A stretch of 64,000 nt of DNA from Leptospira perdikensis (GCF_004769575.1 NZ_RQGA01000009.1:1-64000); one strand, 5' to 3'; shown: positions 17,160-27,383, counted from the first letter of the stretch. The notes: generated by a model not told the origin, from the letters alone. Numbers and translations are program-made.

Positions 17160-19412
17160 ATGTGGCCTTCTTCTTATTTCCGTTGGTTAACCAAAGCTGT
17201 ACCTACTGGTGCAGTAGAAACTTATCCAGAAATATCTGATTCTTATGAAACGAATCTTCCTAATGTATTTATTATTGGAGACCTAACGGGCGTTCCTCTG
17301 TTGAAATTTTCTGCGGAAAGTGGAGTGAACGTTTGGAAACACATTCGAGATATAAAGTCAGAAGCTTTGGATGTTGTGATCATTGGTTCAGGGCCTGCGG
17401 GTTTATCCTGCGCTTATGAAGCAAGTAGGCTTGGAAAAAAATATGTCGTACTCGAAGCAAATCTTCCCTTTCAAACCATCCAAAGTTATCCAAAACAAAA
17501 ACCTATTTTTGCGGAACCTAAAAACTTAGAATTCCAATCCAAAATTAAAATCCAAAATTCAACAAAAGAAGAATTATTAGATTATTTAAATGGCCTTTTA
17601 CAAAAGGAGCCAATCGAGTTACATACAGGGAAACGGGTTTCTTCCATTCAAACTCAAGGTTCTTTGTACTCTGTACAAACAGAACTGGGAGAGTCTTATC
17701 TAACTAGTTCTGTTGTGATTGCCATAGGCAAATCAGGGGATCCGAAACGTTTGGGTGTGAAGGGTGAGTCTGGCCCGAATGTTTTTTATCGTTTGTTCGA
17801 TCCTTATGAATCTAAAGGTAAATCTGTTGTGGTTGTCGGAGGTGGTGATAGTGCTGTGGAAGCTGCCATCGCCTGTTCTGATTATGCGGAAGAGGTGAGT
17901 TTAATACATAGGGGACAGGAATTTCAGAGACCAAAACAAGAAAATAGAAAACGTTTGGATGACTTGGTTCAAAATGGAAAAATAAAACTTCTGTTAGAAG
18001 CAGAAGTGTCTGAAATTTCAGAACAGAATGTATTTCTAAAAACACCTAGTTCTTCTATCAAACGTAGGGCTGATTTAGTTTATGTTTTGATTGGAAATGC
18101 TGCACCGATCCCTTTTTTGAAAAAATTAGGAATTAAAATTCAAAATCAAAAATCACTTTCTGATTGGGTTGGATTTGTTTCTCTATTTTCTTTTGCTTGC
18201 CTTGCTTACTTGGGGAAGGCTTCGTTTTATGGGCCTGGTTGGTTTTCTCCATTGGCAACAACCTTTGGTGTAATATCAATTCTTTCATTGTCGTTTTTTG
18301 CCTATTTGAAATCTAAGGGTGGGTTTGGTTTCATTCAGCCTTGGGTTTGGTTTCGGAATACTTATCTATTAAGTTTATTTTTCTATTTTCTTTTTGTCTA
18401 TCTATCGGCTACTTACTTTGGTTATACCTTGTTTGGGAAGTATCCATCTTTTCATTATACAATGTTGTATTCTTTAACAATTCTTGTATTTGGGATCCGG
18501 CGAATTTTAGTTCGTAGAACACAGTATATACTTTATCAAACTTTTAGTCTGATATTTGTCCAAATATTCTTTTTGTTTCTTTTGCCAGAATTGATTTTGC
18601 CTGAACTAGGGGACCTGGGATATTTGGGGAGTCCTGATGGATACATCCGTAAAGAAATTTTTCCCAACGATGCCTATTGGAAAGCATACGGTTTTATCTT
18701 AGCTTGGCCACTCAATATGGGTGTTTTATACGATGGAGGGATCACCAATTTTTGGTTAGGTTATGGCGTTTTGTTTAGTTTTGGATTGATTCCACTTATA
18801 GTATATAAGTATGGAAAGGGTGCCTATTGTGGTTGGATTTGTTCCTGTGGTGGCCTTGCTGAAACATTGGGTGATGAACATCGGCAAAAGATGCCTCATG
18901 AAAAATGGGCTTATCGATTCGAACATTCCGGGCAGTATATTCTCGCTTTAGCATTGATCTTAACAGTTTTAAAACTTGTGGGAGTTTATGGGAAAGTATA
19001 TGATCCAAATTTAGAAATGAGTGAATTCATTGCTGATTCTGTTAAATGGATTTATGATATCGTTGTGGACATTGGTCTTGCGGGTGTCGTTGGCGTTGGG
19101 TTCTATTTCCTCTTTTCTGGTAGGATTTGGTGTCGTATGTTTTGCCCACTTGCATCTCTTATGCATGTTTATGCGAAGTTCAGTAGTTTTCGAATTTTTT
19201 CAGATAAAAAAAGATGTATATCTTGTAATATTTGTACAAAGAATTGCCATCAAGGAATTGATGTGATGGGTTATGCAAGTCGAGGGATTCCTATGGATAG
19301 CGTACAATGTGTACGATGTTCCGCTTGTGTTTCGCTTTGCCCGACAGATGTTTTACAATTTGGACAAATTAAATCGTCTGGCATTCATTATGATTTCTTG
19401 AAAGCAAAATAA
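17160..19412 (+). CDS. Flavoprotein fused to NapH-like polyferredoxin membrane protein
   Basis: 750 residues. Residues 1-65 contain PNVFIIGDLTGVPLLKFSAE, which resembles the C-terminal FAD-binding motif of thioredoxin-reductase-fold enzymes. Then come an FAD Rossmann motif (VVIIGSGPAGLSCA, near 76), an NAD(P) Rossmann motif (VVVVGGGDSAVEAA, near 226) and the end of that domain at LVYVLIGNAAPIPFLKKLGI, with no GD motif after it. There is no CxxC disulfide centre. From about 345 there are multiple membrane helices with NapH-like CGWICSCGG (near 557) and CRMFCP, then two 4Fe-4S clusters (CISCNICTKNC near 686 and CVRCSACVSLCP near 717). Electrons from NAD(P)H probably pass through FAD to Fe-S centres and a membrane acceptor. 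The physiological acceptor is unknown. Confidence 0.8.
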   Translation: MWPSSYFRWLTKAVPTGAVETYPEISDSYETNLPNVFIIGDLTGVPLLKFSAESGVNVWKHIRDIKSEALDVVIIGSGPAGLSCAYEASRLGKKYVVLEANLPFQTIQSYPKQKPIFAEPKNLEFQSKIKIQNSTKEELLDYLNGLLQKEPIELHTGKRVSSIQTQGSLYSVQTELGESYLTSSVVIAIGKSGDPKRLGVKGESGPNVFYRLFDPYESKGKSVVVVGGGDSAVEAAIACSDYAEEVSLIHRGQEFQRPKQENRKRLDDLVQNGKIKLLLEAEVSEISEQNVFLKTPSSSIKRRADLVYVLIGNAAPIPFLKKLGIKIQNQKSLSDWVGFVSLFSFACLAYLGKASFYGPGWFSPLATTFGVISILSLSFFAYLKSKGGFGFIQPWVWFRNTYLLSLFFYFLFVYLSATYFGYTLFGKYPSFHYTMLYSLTILVFGIRRILVRRTQYILYQTFSLIFVQIFFLFLLPELILPELGDLGYLGSPDGYIRKEIFPNDAYWKAYGFILAWPLNMGVLYDGGITNFWLGYGVLFSFGLIPLIVYKYGKGAYCGWICSCGGLAETLGDEHRQKMPHEKWAYRFEHSGQYILALALILTVLKLVGVYGKVYDPNLEMSEFIADSVKWIYDIVVDIGLAGVVGVGFYFLFSGRIWCRMFCPLASLMHVYAKFSSFRIFSDKKRCISCNICTKNCHQGIDVMGYASRGIPMDSVQCVRCSACVSLCPTDVLQFGQIKSSGIHYDFLKAK

Positions 19413-19421
19413 GAAATCATA

Positions 19422-20609
19422 ATGAATTTTTTAAGAGAAGAAGTTGAATTACTTTTTAGGGAAGGGGTTCGGGCCGCCACCCCCCAATTTCTTTTTGTAG
19501 AATTTTGGAGCAAAAATCCTGAACTTCTAAAACGTATAAACCAACCGGGCAAAAAGAACTACGTTTTTGCTTTAGGAAAAGCCGCTTATTCGATGGCCTT
19601 ATCTTTTCAAGAATATTGCCCAGTTGATAAAGGTTTTATTCTTACAAAGTATGGACATCTTCCTGCCAAGGTACAAACCAAAGGTCAAATGGGCGTTTGG
19701 CAATGCCGGGAAGCTTCCCATCCAGTTCCAGATTTAAATTCAGAGCAACATTCGAGGGAAGTTCTATCAGATCTTTCCGCTTTAGGTGAAGACCACCAAT
19801 TGATTGTTTTGTTATCTGGAGGTGGGTCTAGTTTATTTGAAATCCCGGAAATAGGTTTTGAATTAGAGGATCTCGTTCAATTAAATCAAAATTTATTAAA
19901 ACAGGGACTTTCTATTTACGAAATCAATGCTGAGAGAAAAAAATATTCTGCGGTTAAAGGAGGAAAGTTATTAAAAAAATTAAATCCAAATCTTTCTGTA
20001 TATACATTTGCCATATCAGATGTATTAGGTGATAATCCAGAGGTCATTGCTTCGGCTCCGAGTTATCCTGGGAGTGAGTTTTATGTGATCGGAAATTTAT
20101 CTTTGTCTTTGGCTGCTATCGAACAAAAAGCTAAGTCTTTGGGATATGAAGTGCGAATCATCTCAGATTCTTGGGATCTATCGAGTGAAGAAACTGCAAA
20201 ACATATCATTGGAGAATTGATAAACTCCAAAAAGAATAATAAAAAACAAGCGATTATACTTGGTGGCGAATTGGTTTGTCCTGTAATCGGAAATGGTCTT
20301 GGGGGTCGAAACCAAGAAACCGTCCTTAGGATGGCCATTCTTTCTGAATTTATGGAAAGAGATCGAGAATGGATCTTTCTTTCTTGTGGCACGGATGGAA
20401 CTGATGGTCCTACCGATGCTGCCGGTGGGATGATCGGTCCAGAAAGTATAAATCAGATGAAAGCGAAAGGTTGGGATCCAAAGGCAGAACTTCTAAACTC
20501 CAATTCCTATCCGGTACTCAAAGATACAGACAGTTTGTTGTTTACAGGTGCTACTGGAACCAATGTTAACGATTTATTGATTCTTCTTGTCTCGGAAAGG
20601 GATTCCTAA
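19422..20609 (+). CDS. Glycerate 2-kinase (DUF4147/MOFRL family)
   Basis: 395 residues of the GckA/TtuD family. Visible blocks are FALGKAAYSMA, EASHPVPDLNSEQHSRE, VLLSGGGSSLFEIP, INAERKKYSAVKGGKLL and TFAISDVLGDNPEVIASAP. The C-terminal MOFRL domain has GGRNQETVLRMAI and FLSCGTDGTDGPTDAAGG. The enzyme phosphorylates D-glycerate to 2-phosphoglycerate with ATP. It starts nine bases after the flavoprotein gene, so the two are likely one transcript, although no metabolic link is obvious. Its last 36 bases overlap the opposing C69 hydrolase gene. Confidence 0.88.
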   Translation: MNFLREEVELLFREGVRAATPQFLFVEFWSKNPELLKRINQPGKKNYVFALGKAAYSMALSFQEYCPVDKGFILTKYGHLPAKVQTKGQMGVWQCREASHPVPDLNSEQHSREVLSDLSALGEDHQLIVLLSGGGSSLFEIPEIGFELEDLVQLNQNLLKQGLSIYEINAERKKYSAVKGGKLLKKLNPNLSVYTFAISDVLGDNPEVIASAPSYPGSEFYVIGNLSLSLAAIEQKAKSLGYEVRIISDSWDLSSEETAKHIIGELINSKKNNKKQAIILGGELVCPVIGNGLGGRNQETVLRMAILSEFMERDREWIFLSCGTDGTDGPTDAAGGMIGPESINQMKAKGWDPKAELLNSNSYPVLKDTDSLLFTGATGTNVNDLLILLVSERDS

Positions 20610-21935
20610 TTTTCTGTTTTGTCCTGACCAGTAGATTTGAAAGAGCGGATTTTGCCATCGACTCATTCCAATTTTTGATTCGATCAGTTCTTCATCTACT
20701 TTTTTCAGAATATTAACATGATCTTTTAAAAAACGCCATTGCACTTCTTCTTTTTTAGGAGGAGAAAGAAAATCTTTTGTAATATTGAAAACAGATTCCT
20801 GTAAACCAATTAAAGCTGGGACAAGGATAGAACGTACTGCTTGGTAATCAAAATTAGATTTTCTAGCAATCGATTCGTTTAACCACCATAAGGTTTCAGA
20901 ATAAGTTGCATTCGATAATAAACTAGAAGAATTCAAAAAATTCTTAGTTCCAAAAAAGAACGGTTTAAACAAACTCAAACACGGGGTGGATGTTCCTGTA
21001 TAAAAAACACGTAGTGGATCTTGATTTGTTTCTGATGTGTCCCACTCTACGATTAGGCTTCCGTTGGTTTGATTGGGTGTTGTTGGACCAGTTGCATGTA
21101 AACAAAGCGATTTCATTGAAGACGATGACGGTTCAAATTCATCTGTTTCAATTGCATGTGTTTTTAGAGCAGCCATCGCTTGTTTTGTAGTATAACTAGC
21201 ATTTTCTTTTTCCAAGTTTTCTGCCGTTTTTTGATGTAGTATCCTTCTATCTTTACAATGACTCATATATGTGTAAAAGTGATCACTGAAATGATCCTTA
21301 AAGGAAAATTCTTTGTTGGATTTTTTGCGTAGTTTGTTGATTAAGTTGGGGGAGGAATAGTCAAAATCAGATCCGATGGTGAGGCCATTGGAAATAGCAT
21401 AGAAAGAATCTATTTTTTTTGCGACCCAATACCTGTCTACAGTTTCTAATACATACCCATCTGTGCGATCAGCAATGATAAAACTGTTGTGATAGAAAAA
21501 GGAACGGTTTTCGTAACCACCACAAGCATCTTGACCGTAAGTCTCTAGTAATTCTGTGATGAGGAAAAGTCCATCTTTTGCGGATCTACACCTTTCTAAT
21601 GCAAGTCGGATTAAATCCATTCCCGTCAAACCGTTGTTCTGTTTTTTTATCTTTAAATTAGTGAAAACAGCTTCATTTCCAATACAAAGTCCAAATTCAT
21701 TCACACCCATTTCTGCTCCCCACATGTGGAAAGGTTTACTGAGAAAAACCTCATAAGTAACGTTCGTTTGTGGGATTTCTATATAAGTTGTACGTAATGT
21801 TGATCCCTTTGTATATTCCATACGTGGAACATGGAGAATGGATTGTGCTTCGTTTGGTTCTCGATCGGAGTTTTTGGCGAAGATTCTTTTTTGGGTATTG
21901 GTAAATTTTTCAGTGGCAAGGGAGGTGTCGCACAT
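20574..21935 (-). CDS. C69/secernin-like N-terminal nucleophile hydrolase
   Basis: 453 residues beginning MCDTSLATEK. Removal of Met would expose Cys2, the nucleophile of peptidase C69 and secernin-type Ntn hydrolases. The following IFAKNSDREPNEAQSI, the FLSKPFHMWGAEMGVNEFGL block (the family motif W-G-x-E-x-G-x-N-E) and GLTGMDLIRLALER match the family. A dipeptidase or amidase activity is possible but the substrate is unknown. There is no signal peptide. The 3' end overlaps the glycerate kinase by 36 bases tail to tail, and its start lies only 54 bases from the divergent P-type ATPase start. Confidence 0.78.
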   Translation of the reverse strand: MCDTSLATEKFTNTQKRIFAKNSDREPNEAQSILHVPRMEYTKGSTLRTTYIEIPQTNVTYEVFLSKPFHMWGAEMGVNEFGLCIGNEAVFTNLKIKKQNNGLTGMDLIRLALERCRSAKDGLFLITELLETYGQDACGGYENRSFFYHNSFIIADRTDGYVLETVDRYWVAKKIDSFYAISNGLTIGSDFDYSSPNLINKLRKKSNKEFSFKDHFSDHFYTYMSHCKDRRILHQKTAENLEKENASYTTKQAMAALKTHAIETDEFEPSSSSMKSLCLHATGPTTPNQTNGSLIVEWDTSETNQDPLRVFYTGTSTPCLSLFKPFFFGTKNFLNSSSLLSNATYSETLWWLNESIARKSNFDYQAVRSILVPALIGLQESVFNITKDFLSPPKKEEVQWRFLKDHVNILKKVDEELIESKIGMSRWQNPLFQIYWSGQNRKLGIPFRDKKNQ

Positions 21936-21989
21936 TCTAGAATGTTAAACAGATTTCTTTCAAAATACAAGACCAAATCAAATAAGAAT

Positions 21990-24500
21990 ATGACGTCGAT
22001 CCCAAAACAAATTTCAGAATACATCCGAATGGGGTTATCCCAAGAACAAGTTAGGAAAAACCGGGCCAAGTATGGGGCCAATGAAATCACATCTTCTCAA
22101 AGGAAAGGGATCTTTCAAATGTTGTTCGGTGTGGTAACTGAACCGATGATTTTGCTTCTCATTTCCATAAGCATAGTCTATTTACTTTTGGGAGATCAAG
22201 GAGAAGCCCTTCTATTGTTATTTTCAGTTCTTGGAATCATTACAATTACTTTCATCCAAGAGAAAAAAACAGAAACCGCAATCTCTGCCCTTCGTTCTCT
22301 TGCAAGCCCACGGACGAATGTGATTCGTGATCAACAGATCATTCGTCTTGAAGGAAAAGATGTGGTATATGATGATTTACTGATTTTAAATGAAGGAGAT
22401 CGTGTCCCAGCTGATTGCGAACTCATATCGGATCGAATGTTTTCTTGTGATGAATCTCTTTTGACAGGAGAGTCAGTTCCGGTTTCTAAGTCCCAATTAG
22501 ATTTGATATTCTGTGGTTCGTTAGTTGTTAGTGGTGAAGGAGTTTGTCGTGTGACAGCAGTGGGCAATCAAACAGAAATTGGAAAAATTGGTCGAAAGAT
22601 TGCTGATGAAGCTGTGGGCAAAACTTTATTAGAAGTAGAAGTTGCTAGGCTTGTTCGTAATTTGTTTATTGTCGCGGCTTCTTTATGTGTAATACTTGCT
22701 CTTTATTTTGGAATCGCAAAAAACCAATGGTTACAAGGTTTACTCTCAGGCCTTACGCTTGCTATCGGACTTATGCCAGAGGAACTTCCCTTGGTGTTGA
22801 CCATATTTTTTGCCTTAGGTGCTTTTCGTTTGAGCACTAAAAATGTTTTGGTCAGACGTTCTTCTATCATTGAAACATTGGGAGCAGCCACTGTTTTATG
22901 TTCTGATAAAACAGGAACCATCACTCAAAATAAAATGAAAGTCGGAATTGTCGTGACTCATTCGGAAATGACTCATTTAACTCCTGCGTTAAGTCTTTCA
23001 GAAGGAACAAAAAATTTACTTCAGATTGCGTATTGTGCCTCCAAACATCCGAGTTTTGATCCCATGGACATTGCCATATCGGATTGTTTGGTTTTATATG
23101 ATCAGGTAAAAGATTCGGCTCTTCTTTCTGTTCGTGATTTTCCTTTAACACCTGATCATTTAACTATGGTTCGTATATTAAAAGAAGGGGATGATTTTGT
23201 AAGTTATGCAAAAGGATCACCTGAAGCAGTTTTTGATTTGTGTAAATTTAAACCTTCTGAATTGGATTTTTGGACTGCTAAAACCAATGAATTAGCGAAA
23301 CAAGGATATCGAATTCTTGGAGTCGCCAAGTCTCAAACACTATTAAAAGAAATTCCTGAAGAAAGAAAGGAAGTTAATTATACATTTTATGGCATTTTAG
23401 CTTTTTTGGACCCGATTCGAGAGATTGTTCCTTTGGCTGTCAAAACCGCCTACGACTCAGGAATTCGAGTGATTATGATTACCGGTGATTATCCCGAAAC
23501 AGCAAAAAATATAGCAGATCAAATCGGATTAAAGGAATCCCATTTGGTATATACGGGAAAAGAACTGGCAAGTCTTAGTGAAGAAGAAATACAATCCGCC
23601 ATTCGAACATGTAATATTTTTTCAAGAGTTAGTCCAGATGATAAATGGAAGATTGTTCGGATGTTAAAAGCGGATGGCGAAATTGTCGCTATGACGGGAG
23701 ATGGGGTAAATGATGCACCGGCACTTCGAACGGCAAACATTGGTGTGGCGATGGGTGAAAGGGGAACAGATGTAGCTCGAGAAGCGGCCGATATTGTTTT
23801 GTTAGACGATTCATTTTCTTCCATATTGGAATCTGTTCGTATCGGCAGACAAATTTTTGATAATTTGAAAAAAGCTCTTGGTTATATCATCGGAGTTCAT
23901 ATCCCTATTGTTGGGATTACTTTTTTGCCCATTATTTTTGATTGGCCCATCATTGTGCTTTCTGCCATCCATATTGTATTTATGGAGATGGTCATTGATC
24001 CTACCTGCACGATCGTATTTGAAAGAGAGTCGGCAGAATCAGATTTGATGAAAAGGAAACCAAGAGAAACCAAAGAACCTTTGTTGGATCGAGAGTTGTT
24101 TGTAAATTCACTGATTCAGGGGGCTTTTTCTTTACTCTCTGTTGTGTCTTCCTACTGGATTATGGAATTGTATTTAAAAGGAGATTCTTCTCCCAAGGTT
24201 GTAAGTACGGCTAGCTTTGTTACATTAGTATTTTCGAATTTATTCTTAATCCTTGCCAACCGGTCTTTACATGAGTCTATGTGGAGTCGGATGCGAATTT
24301 CTAATCCTGTCATTCGTTATGTTTTTGCCGGAACCATCAGTGTATTGGTTTTTTCCATGTATTTACCAGGAATGAATACAATGTTCCGATTTGTCCCACT
24401 CAATTTTCTGCAATTTTCAGCAGCGATACTGGTTGCATTTGTGGGAGTAGTGTTTTACGATATGACAAAAGTTTTGGTTTCTAAATTACTTCGTAGCTGA
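21990..24500 (+). CDS. P-type (P2) cation-transporting ATPase
   Basis: About 836 residues from ATG 21990. The actuator motif is LLTGESVPVS, the phosphorylated Asp is in CSDKTGTITQNK, nucleotide-binding KGSPEAV and hinge motifs MTGDYPETAKNIA and TGDGVNDAPAL follow. Membrane helix 4 carries PEELPLVLT. This pattern is a bacterial P2-like pump with PEELP in place of the PEGLP of calcium pumps, so the transported ion is uncertain. There is no heavy-metal-binding CxxC domain. The frame is open back to 21831, but that region overlaps the divergent gene; ATG 21990 (MTSIPKQISEY) gives a typical cation-ATPase N terminus. ATG 21942 is the alternative. Confidence 0.85.
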   Translation: MTSIPKQISEYIRMGLSQEQVRKNRAKYGANEITSSQRKGIFQMLFGVVTEPMILLLISISIVYLLLGDQGEALLLLFSVLGIITITFIQEKKTETAISALRSLASPRTNVIRDQQIIRLEGKDVVYDDLLILNEGDRVPADCELISDRMFSCDESLLTGESVPVSKSQLDLIFCGSLVVSGEGVCRVTAVGNQTEIGKIGRKIADEAVGKTLLEVEVARLVRNLFIVAASLCVILALYFGIAKNQWLQGLLSGLTLAIGLMPEELPLVLTIFFALGAFRLSTKNVLVRRSSIIETLGAATVLCSDKTGTITQNKMKVGIVVTHSEMTHLTPALSLSEGTKNLLQIAYCASKHPSFDPMDIAISDCLVLYDQVKDSALLSVRDFPLTPDHLTMVRILKEGDDFVSYAKGSPEAVFDLCKFKPSELDFWTAKTNELAKQGYRILGVAKSQTLLKEIPEERKEVNYTFYGILAFLDPIREIVPLAVKTAYDSGIRVIMITGDYPETAKNIADQIGLKESHLVYTGKELASLSEEEIQSAIRTCNIFSRVSPDDKWKIVRMLKADGEIVAMTGDGVNDAPALRTANIGVAMGERGTDVAREAADIVLLDDSFSSILESVRIGRQIFDNLKKALGYIIGVHIPIVGITFLPIIFDWPIIVLSAIHIVFMEMVIDPTCTIVFERESAESDLMKRKPRETKEPLLDRELFVNSLIQGAFSLLSVVSSYWIMELYLKGDSSPKVVSTASFVTLVFSNLFLILANRSLHESMWSRMRISNPVIRYVFAGTISVLVFSMYLPGMNTMFRFVPLNFLQFSAAILVAFVGVVFYDMTKVLVSKLLRS

Positions 24501-24537
24501 CATGTAAGGAGTCTGATTCCAAACTTAGTAAAAACAT

Positions 24538-25404
24538 ATGATCGAACTCTTCTTTCCCAAAAAGTATTCTGCGCTCTGTTTAAAATCTGCCTTTTTTGGA
24601 TTTTTTGCCCATACGGGTTTTGTGCGTGGGTTACAAGAAATTGGTTTCAAACCTGCGATTGTTACAGGCTCCAGTTCTGGTGCAATGATTGGCGCCTTGT
24701 ATGCAACTGGTCGTGAGATGGTGGAATTTGAATCTTTAATTCTGGGATTAAGAAAGAAAGATTTTTGGGAAGGAAATTCTCTCACTATGTTAGGTCGGTT
24801 GTTGCGAAAAGGTTTAAACGGTTACAGTGGTGTTTTGACTGGGAAAGCCACACGTAAAATTTTATATCCTTATTTAGGAAATCAAAAGTTTTCTGATTTA
24901 CCCATCAAATTAGGAATCGCTGTTTCTAATCTTTCTAAAAACAAAAGAGAACTGATTACCGAAGGTAACGTACTCGATGCAGTGATGGCATCCATCGCTT
25001 TTCCTTTTTTATATGAAGTACAAGAATTTCAGGGTCAGGAATTTTTAGATGGTGGAATCGGAGACGGCGAACCTATCAAAGAACTTATTTTAGATCCAAG
25101 TATAGATCGAATCGTAATTCATCAAATAAATAACCATAGGCCTGTTAGTCGAAATGTGATGAAAAGGGCATTAGATGCTTCTGTTCAAATCATTGAGTCA
25201 GAAGCAGAAGATCTAAAATCCTTACTTGCTAAGGAAAAAGGAAAAAAACTCATTCGTTTGGAAACAAACACCCCTTATTTATCACCAAATGATTTTTCAA
25301 AAGGAAAGTTTGCACTGGCGGAAGGACGCGGAACTGCTTATCGACATAAAGCTGAAATTTTAGGTGATTTAGAGTTACCTGTATTTGGTTTTTTTAATCA
25401 GTAA
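24538..25404 (+). CDS. Patatin-like phospholipase
   Basis: 288 residues with the nucleophile elbow VTGSSSGAMIGALYATG (Ser near residue 47) and the catalytic Asp in FLDGGIGDGEP (near 174). The patatin oxyanion-hole loop, normally glycine-rich (DGGGxRG), reads LKSAFFGFFAHTGFVRGL here, so that loop is degenerate while the Ser-Asp dyad is intact. Lipid acyl hydrolase activity is the family function; the altered loop makes the activity uncertain. No signal peptide. It follows the ATPase by 37 bases and precedes the hybrid kinase by 9, so it may be co-transcribed with one or both. Confidence 0.78.
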   Translation: MIELFFPKKYSALCLKSAFFGFFAHTGFVRGLQEIGFKPAIVTGSSSGAMIGALYATGREMVEFESLILGLRKKDFWEGNSLTMLGRLLRKGLNGYSGVLTGKATRKILYPYLGNQKFSDLPIKLGIAVSNLSKNKRELITEGNVLDAVMASIAFPFLYEVQEFQGQEFLDGGIGDGEPIKELILDPSIDRIVIHQINNHRPVSRNVMKRALDASVQIIESEAEDLKSLLAKEKGKKLIRLETNTPYLSPNDFSKGKFALAEGRGTAYRHKAEILGDLELPVFGFFNQ

Positions 25405-25413
25405 CCAATTGTT

Positions 25414-27339
25414 ATGGATATCCAAAAAAAACTTAATGTATTGATTGTAGAGGATTCTCTTGCTTCTTATAAAGCAATTGTATCTGTGTTACAAAATTTT
25501 GGGTTTTCTATTTTTTCTGAAAGAGCTGAATGGAAAGCAGAGTTTGAACAACGTATCACTGATGAAACTTGGGACATCGTTATTTCTGACTTTTATCTTC
25601 CTGATTTTGATGGTCGTTATGTTATTTCCAGGGTTAAAGAAATCAATCCTGATTTACCGGTAATTCTCGTAACAGAATTTTTGCCAGAAGAAGCTGCTTC
25701 TGAATTTCTAAATTTAGGTGCTTCCGAGTTTTTACCTAAATCTTCTATCATCAAACTTCCATTTGTTGTGAATCGTGAGTTAGAAGCTTACCGACTGAAA
25801 GTATCGCAAAAAAAAGCTTGGGATATGTTAGTTCATGGGGAAGAACTTTTAACACGTTCACAGAAAATTTCACATCTTGGACACTTTGAAGTTATTTTCC
25901 CTGAAAAAAATACTCTATGGTCTTTGGAATTATACCGGATTTTAGGTTTTGACTTTGGCGAAATTCCACTAATGGAAAAAGTATGGGCTCTTTTAGATGA
26001 ACCAGAACAGGATCATCTAAAAGTAGTTTGGGAAGAGTTGTTAAAAGACAATCATTCGAAGGAAATGATTGTGACTTTGAATACCAAATCAGGTAGAAAA
26101 AAAGTTAATTTATGGATGGAGGCGGAACGATTTGAAGGTTCAAGGTTCCGTATCTTTGGAACTATTCATGATATATCTGATGTTTCGGAATTGGAACATT
26201 CTATTCAGGTCAACGAACAGTTGTTTAAGGGCATTTTTAATAATTCTTCGCAAGCAATTTTTCTTTTAGATTTGCAGGGTCATGTGATTCGAATGAATCG
26301 CAACGCAGTGTTGTCGTTTGAACGTGATGAAACGGACATTCAAGGTTTGGAATTAATACGATCTGTTTTTTCTAATTCTGATCAGGAATCTGTTAAAAAA
26401 CTGACTTATGGAATGAAACTTGCGTTAAAGAACCAAAGTTTTGAAGTATTCGTGAGTTATAGTTTATCCGACGGAAGAGAAAAATACTTTGATTGTGACT
26501 TTTATCCGCTGACAGACCCTTCCGGAAAAATCATATACATTGTGCTCGAAGCAAAAGATATTACGGAAAAAATTGTATTAGAAAGAGCTTATGCACAGTC
26601 ACAAAAGTTGGAAGCACTTGGCACATTCGCTGGTGGAATTGCACATGATTTTAATAACCTTCTGACACCAATGTTAGCTTATGTTTCTTATTTGAATTCT
26701 GAATGGTCAAAAAATGAAACGGATGAATCATTTAAAAAGTCTCTTACTGCAATCGAAGGAATTTCTAAGTCATTAGATCGTGCGAGAAATCTAATCCAAC
26801 AAATACTCACTTATTCTAAAATTGATAATTCTATTTCAAAACAATTGGACCTTCGGGAACAACTATTACAAGTTTTGCAGGAAGTAAGAGCTGTTTCGTC
26901 TAATCAAATTACTTTGTTTACTGATTTAGGAAATGAACCGGCTTACGTAAATGCAGATCCTATTCAAATTTTTCAGATCCTATCCAATCTTTACGAAAAT
27001 GCTGTTTTTGCGTTACAAGAAAATCCAAATCCTAAGATTACGATTTCCCTTTCTAAAGTATCATATGAAAAATCAGAACTACTACATGTTGGATTTATGA
27101 AGAATATGGAGTATTGGAAGTTGGGATTTGCAGATAACGGGTCTGGGATTCCATCAGAAATTATTGAAAAGATCTTTGATCCATTTTTTACTACAAAAGG
27201 TGGAAAAGGTACGGGACTTGGATTGCCAATCATTTATGGAATTATGGTGAAAATGGGTGGTACGATCATTGCTAATTCTCGTTTGGGTGAAGGAACTGAA
27301 TTTGATTTGTATTTTCCTGCATGGAGAACTATGGTTTAA
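25414..27339 (+). CDS. Hybrid histidine kinase, REC-PAS-PAS-HisKA-HATPase
   Basis: 641 residues, soluble. An N-terminal receiver domain (about 5-125) has the acidic pair in IVEDS, the phosphoacceptor Asp in [12 protein letters not shown] (near 58) and the conserved Lys in LPKSS. Two PAS domains follow (about 150-255 and 270-390). The HisKA His is in [15 protein letters not shown] (near 410). The ATPase domain shows [20 protein letters not shown] and [13 protein letters not shown]. The receiver-first layout means it can be controlled by phosphotransfer from another kinase, plausibly the CHASE3 kinase encoded next. A TTGACA-containing region separates the two genes. Confidence 0.88.
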   Translation: MDIQKKLNVLIVEDSLASYKAIVSVLQNFGFSIFSERAEWKAEFEQRITDETWDIVISDFYLPDFDGRYVISRVKEINPDLPVILVTEFLPEEAASEFLNLGASEFLPKSSIIKLPFVVNRELEAYRLKVSQKKAWDMLVHGEELLTRSQKISHLGHFEVIFPEKNTLWSLELYRILGFDFGEIPLMEKVWALLDEPEQDHLKVVWEELLKDNHSKEMIVTLNTKSGRKKVNLWMEAERFEGSRFRIFGTIHDISDVSELEHSIQVNEQLFKGIFNNSSQAIFLLDLQGHVIRMNRNAVLSFERDETDIQGLELIRSVFSNSDQESVKKLTYGMKLALKNQSFEVFVSYSLSDGREKYFDCDFYPLTDPSGKIIYIVLEAKDITEKIVLERAYAQSQKLEALGTFAGGIAHDFNNLLTPMLAYVSYLNSEWSKNETDESFKKSLTAIEGISKSLDRARNLIQQILTYSKIDNSISKQLDLREQLLQVLQEVRAVSSNQITLFTDLGNEPAYVNADPIQIFQILSNLYENAVFALQENPNPKITISLSKVSYEKSELLHVGFMKNMEYWKLGFADNGSGIPSEIIEKIFDPFFTTKGGKGTGLGLPIIYGIMVKMGGTIIANSRLGEGTEFDLYFPAWRTMV

Positions 27340-27343
27340 TCAA

Positions 27344-27374
27344 TTGACAAAGCCATTAAAATGTTTTATTTAAT
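27344..27374 (+). promoter_or_regulatory. Possible promoter upstream of the CHASE3 hybrid kinase
   Basis: A consensus -35 TTGACA (27344-27349) is followed by TTTAAT (27369-27374), five of six matches to the -10 consensus, at a long 19-base spacing. It lies in the 44-base gap between the two kinase genes. Transcription would begin close to ATG 27384, giving a very short or leaderless mRNA, so the assignment is tentative. Confidence 0.35.
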
Positions 27375-27383
27375 TATGGTTCC

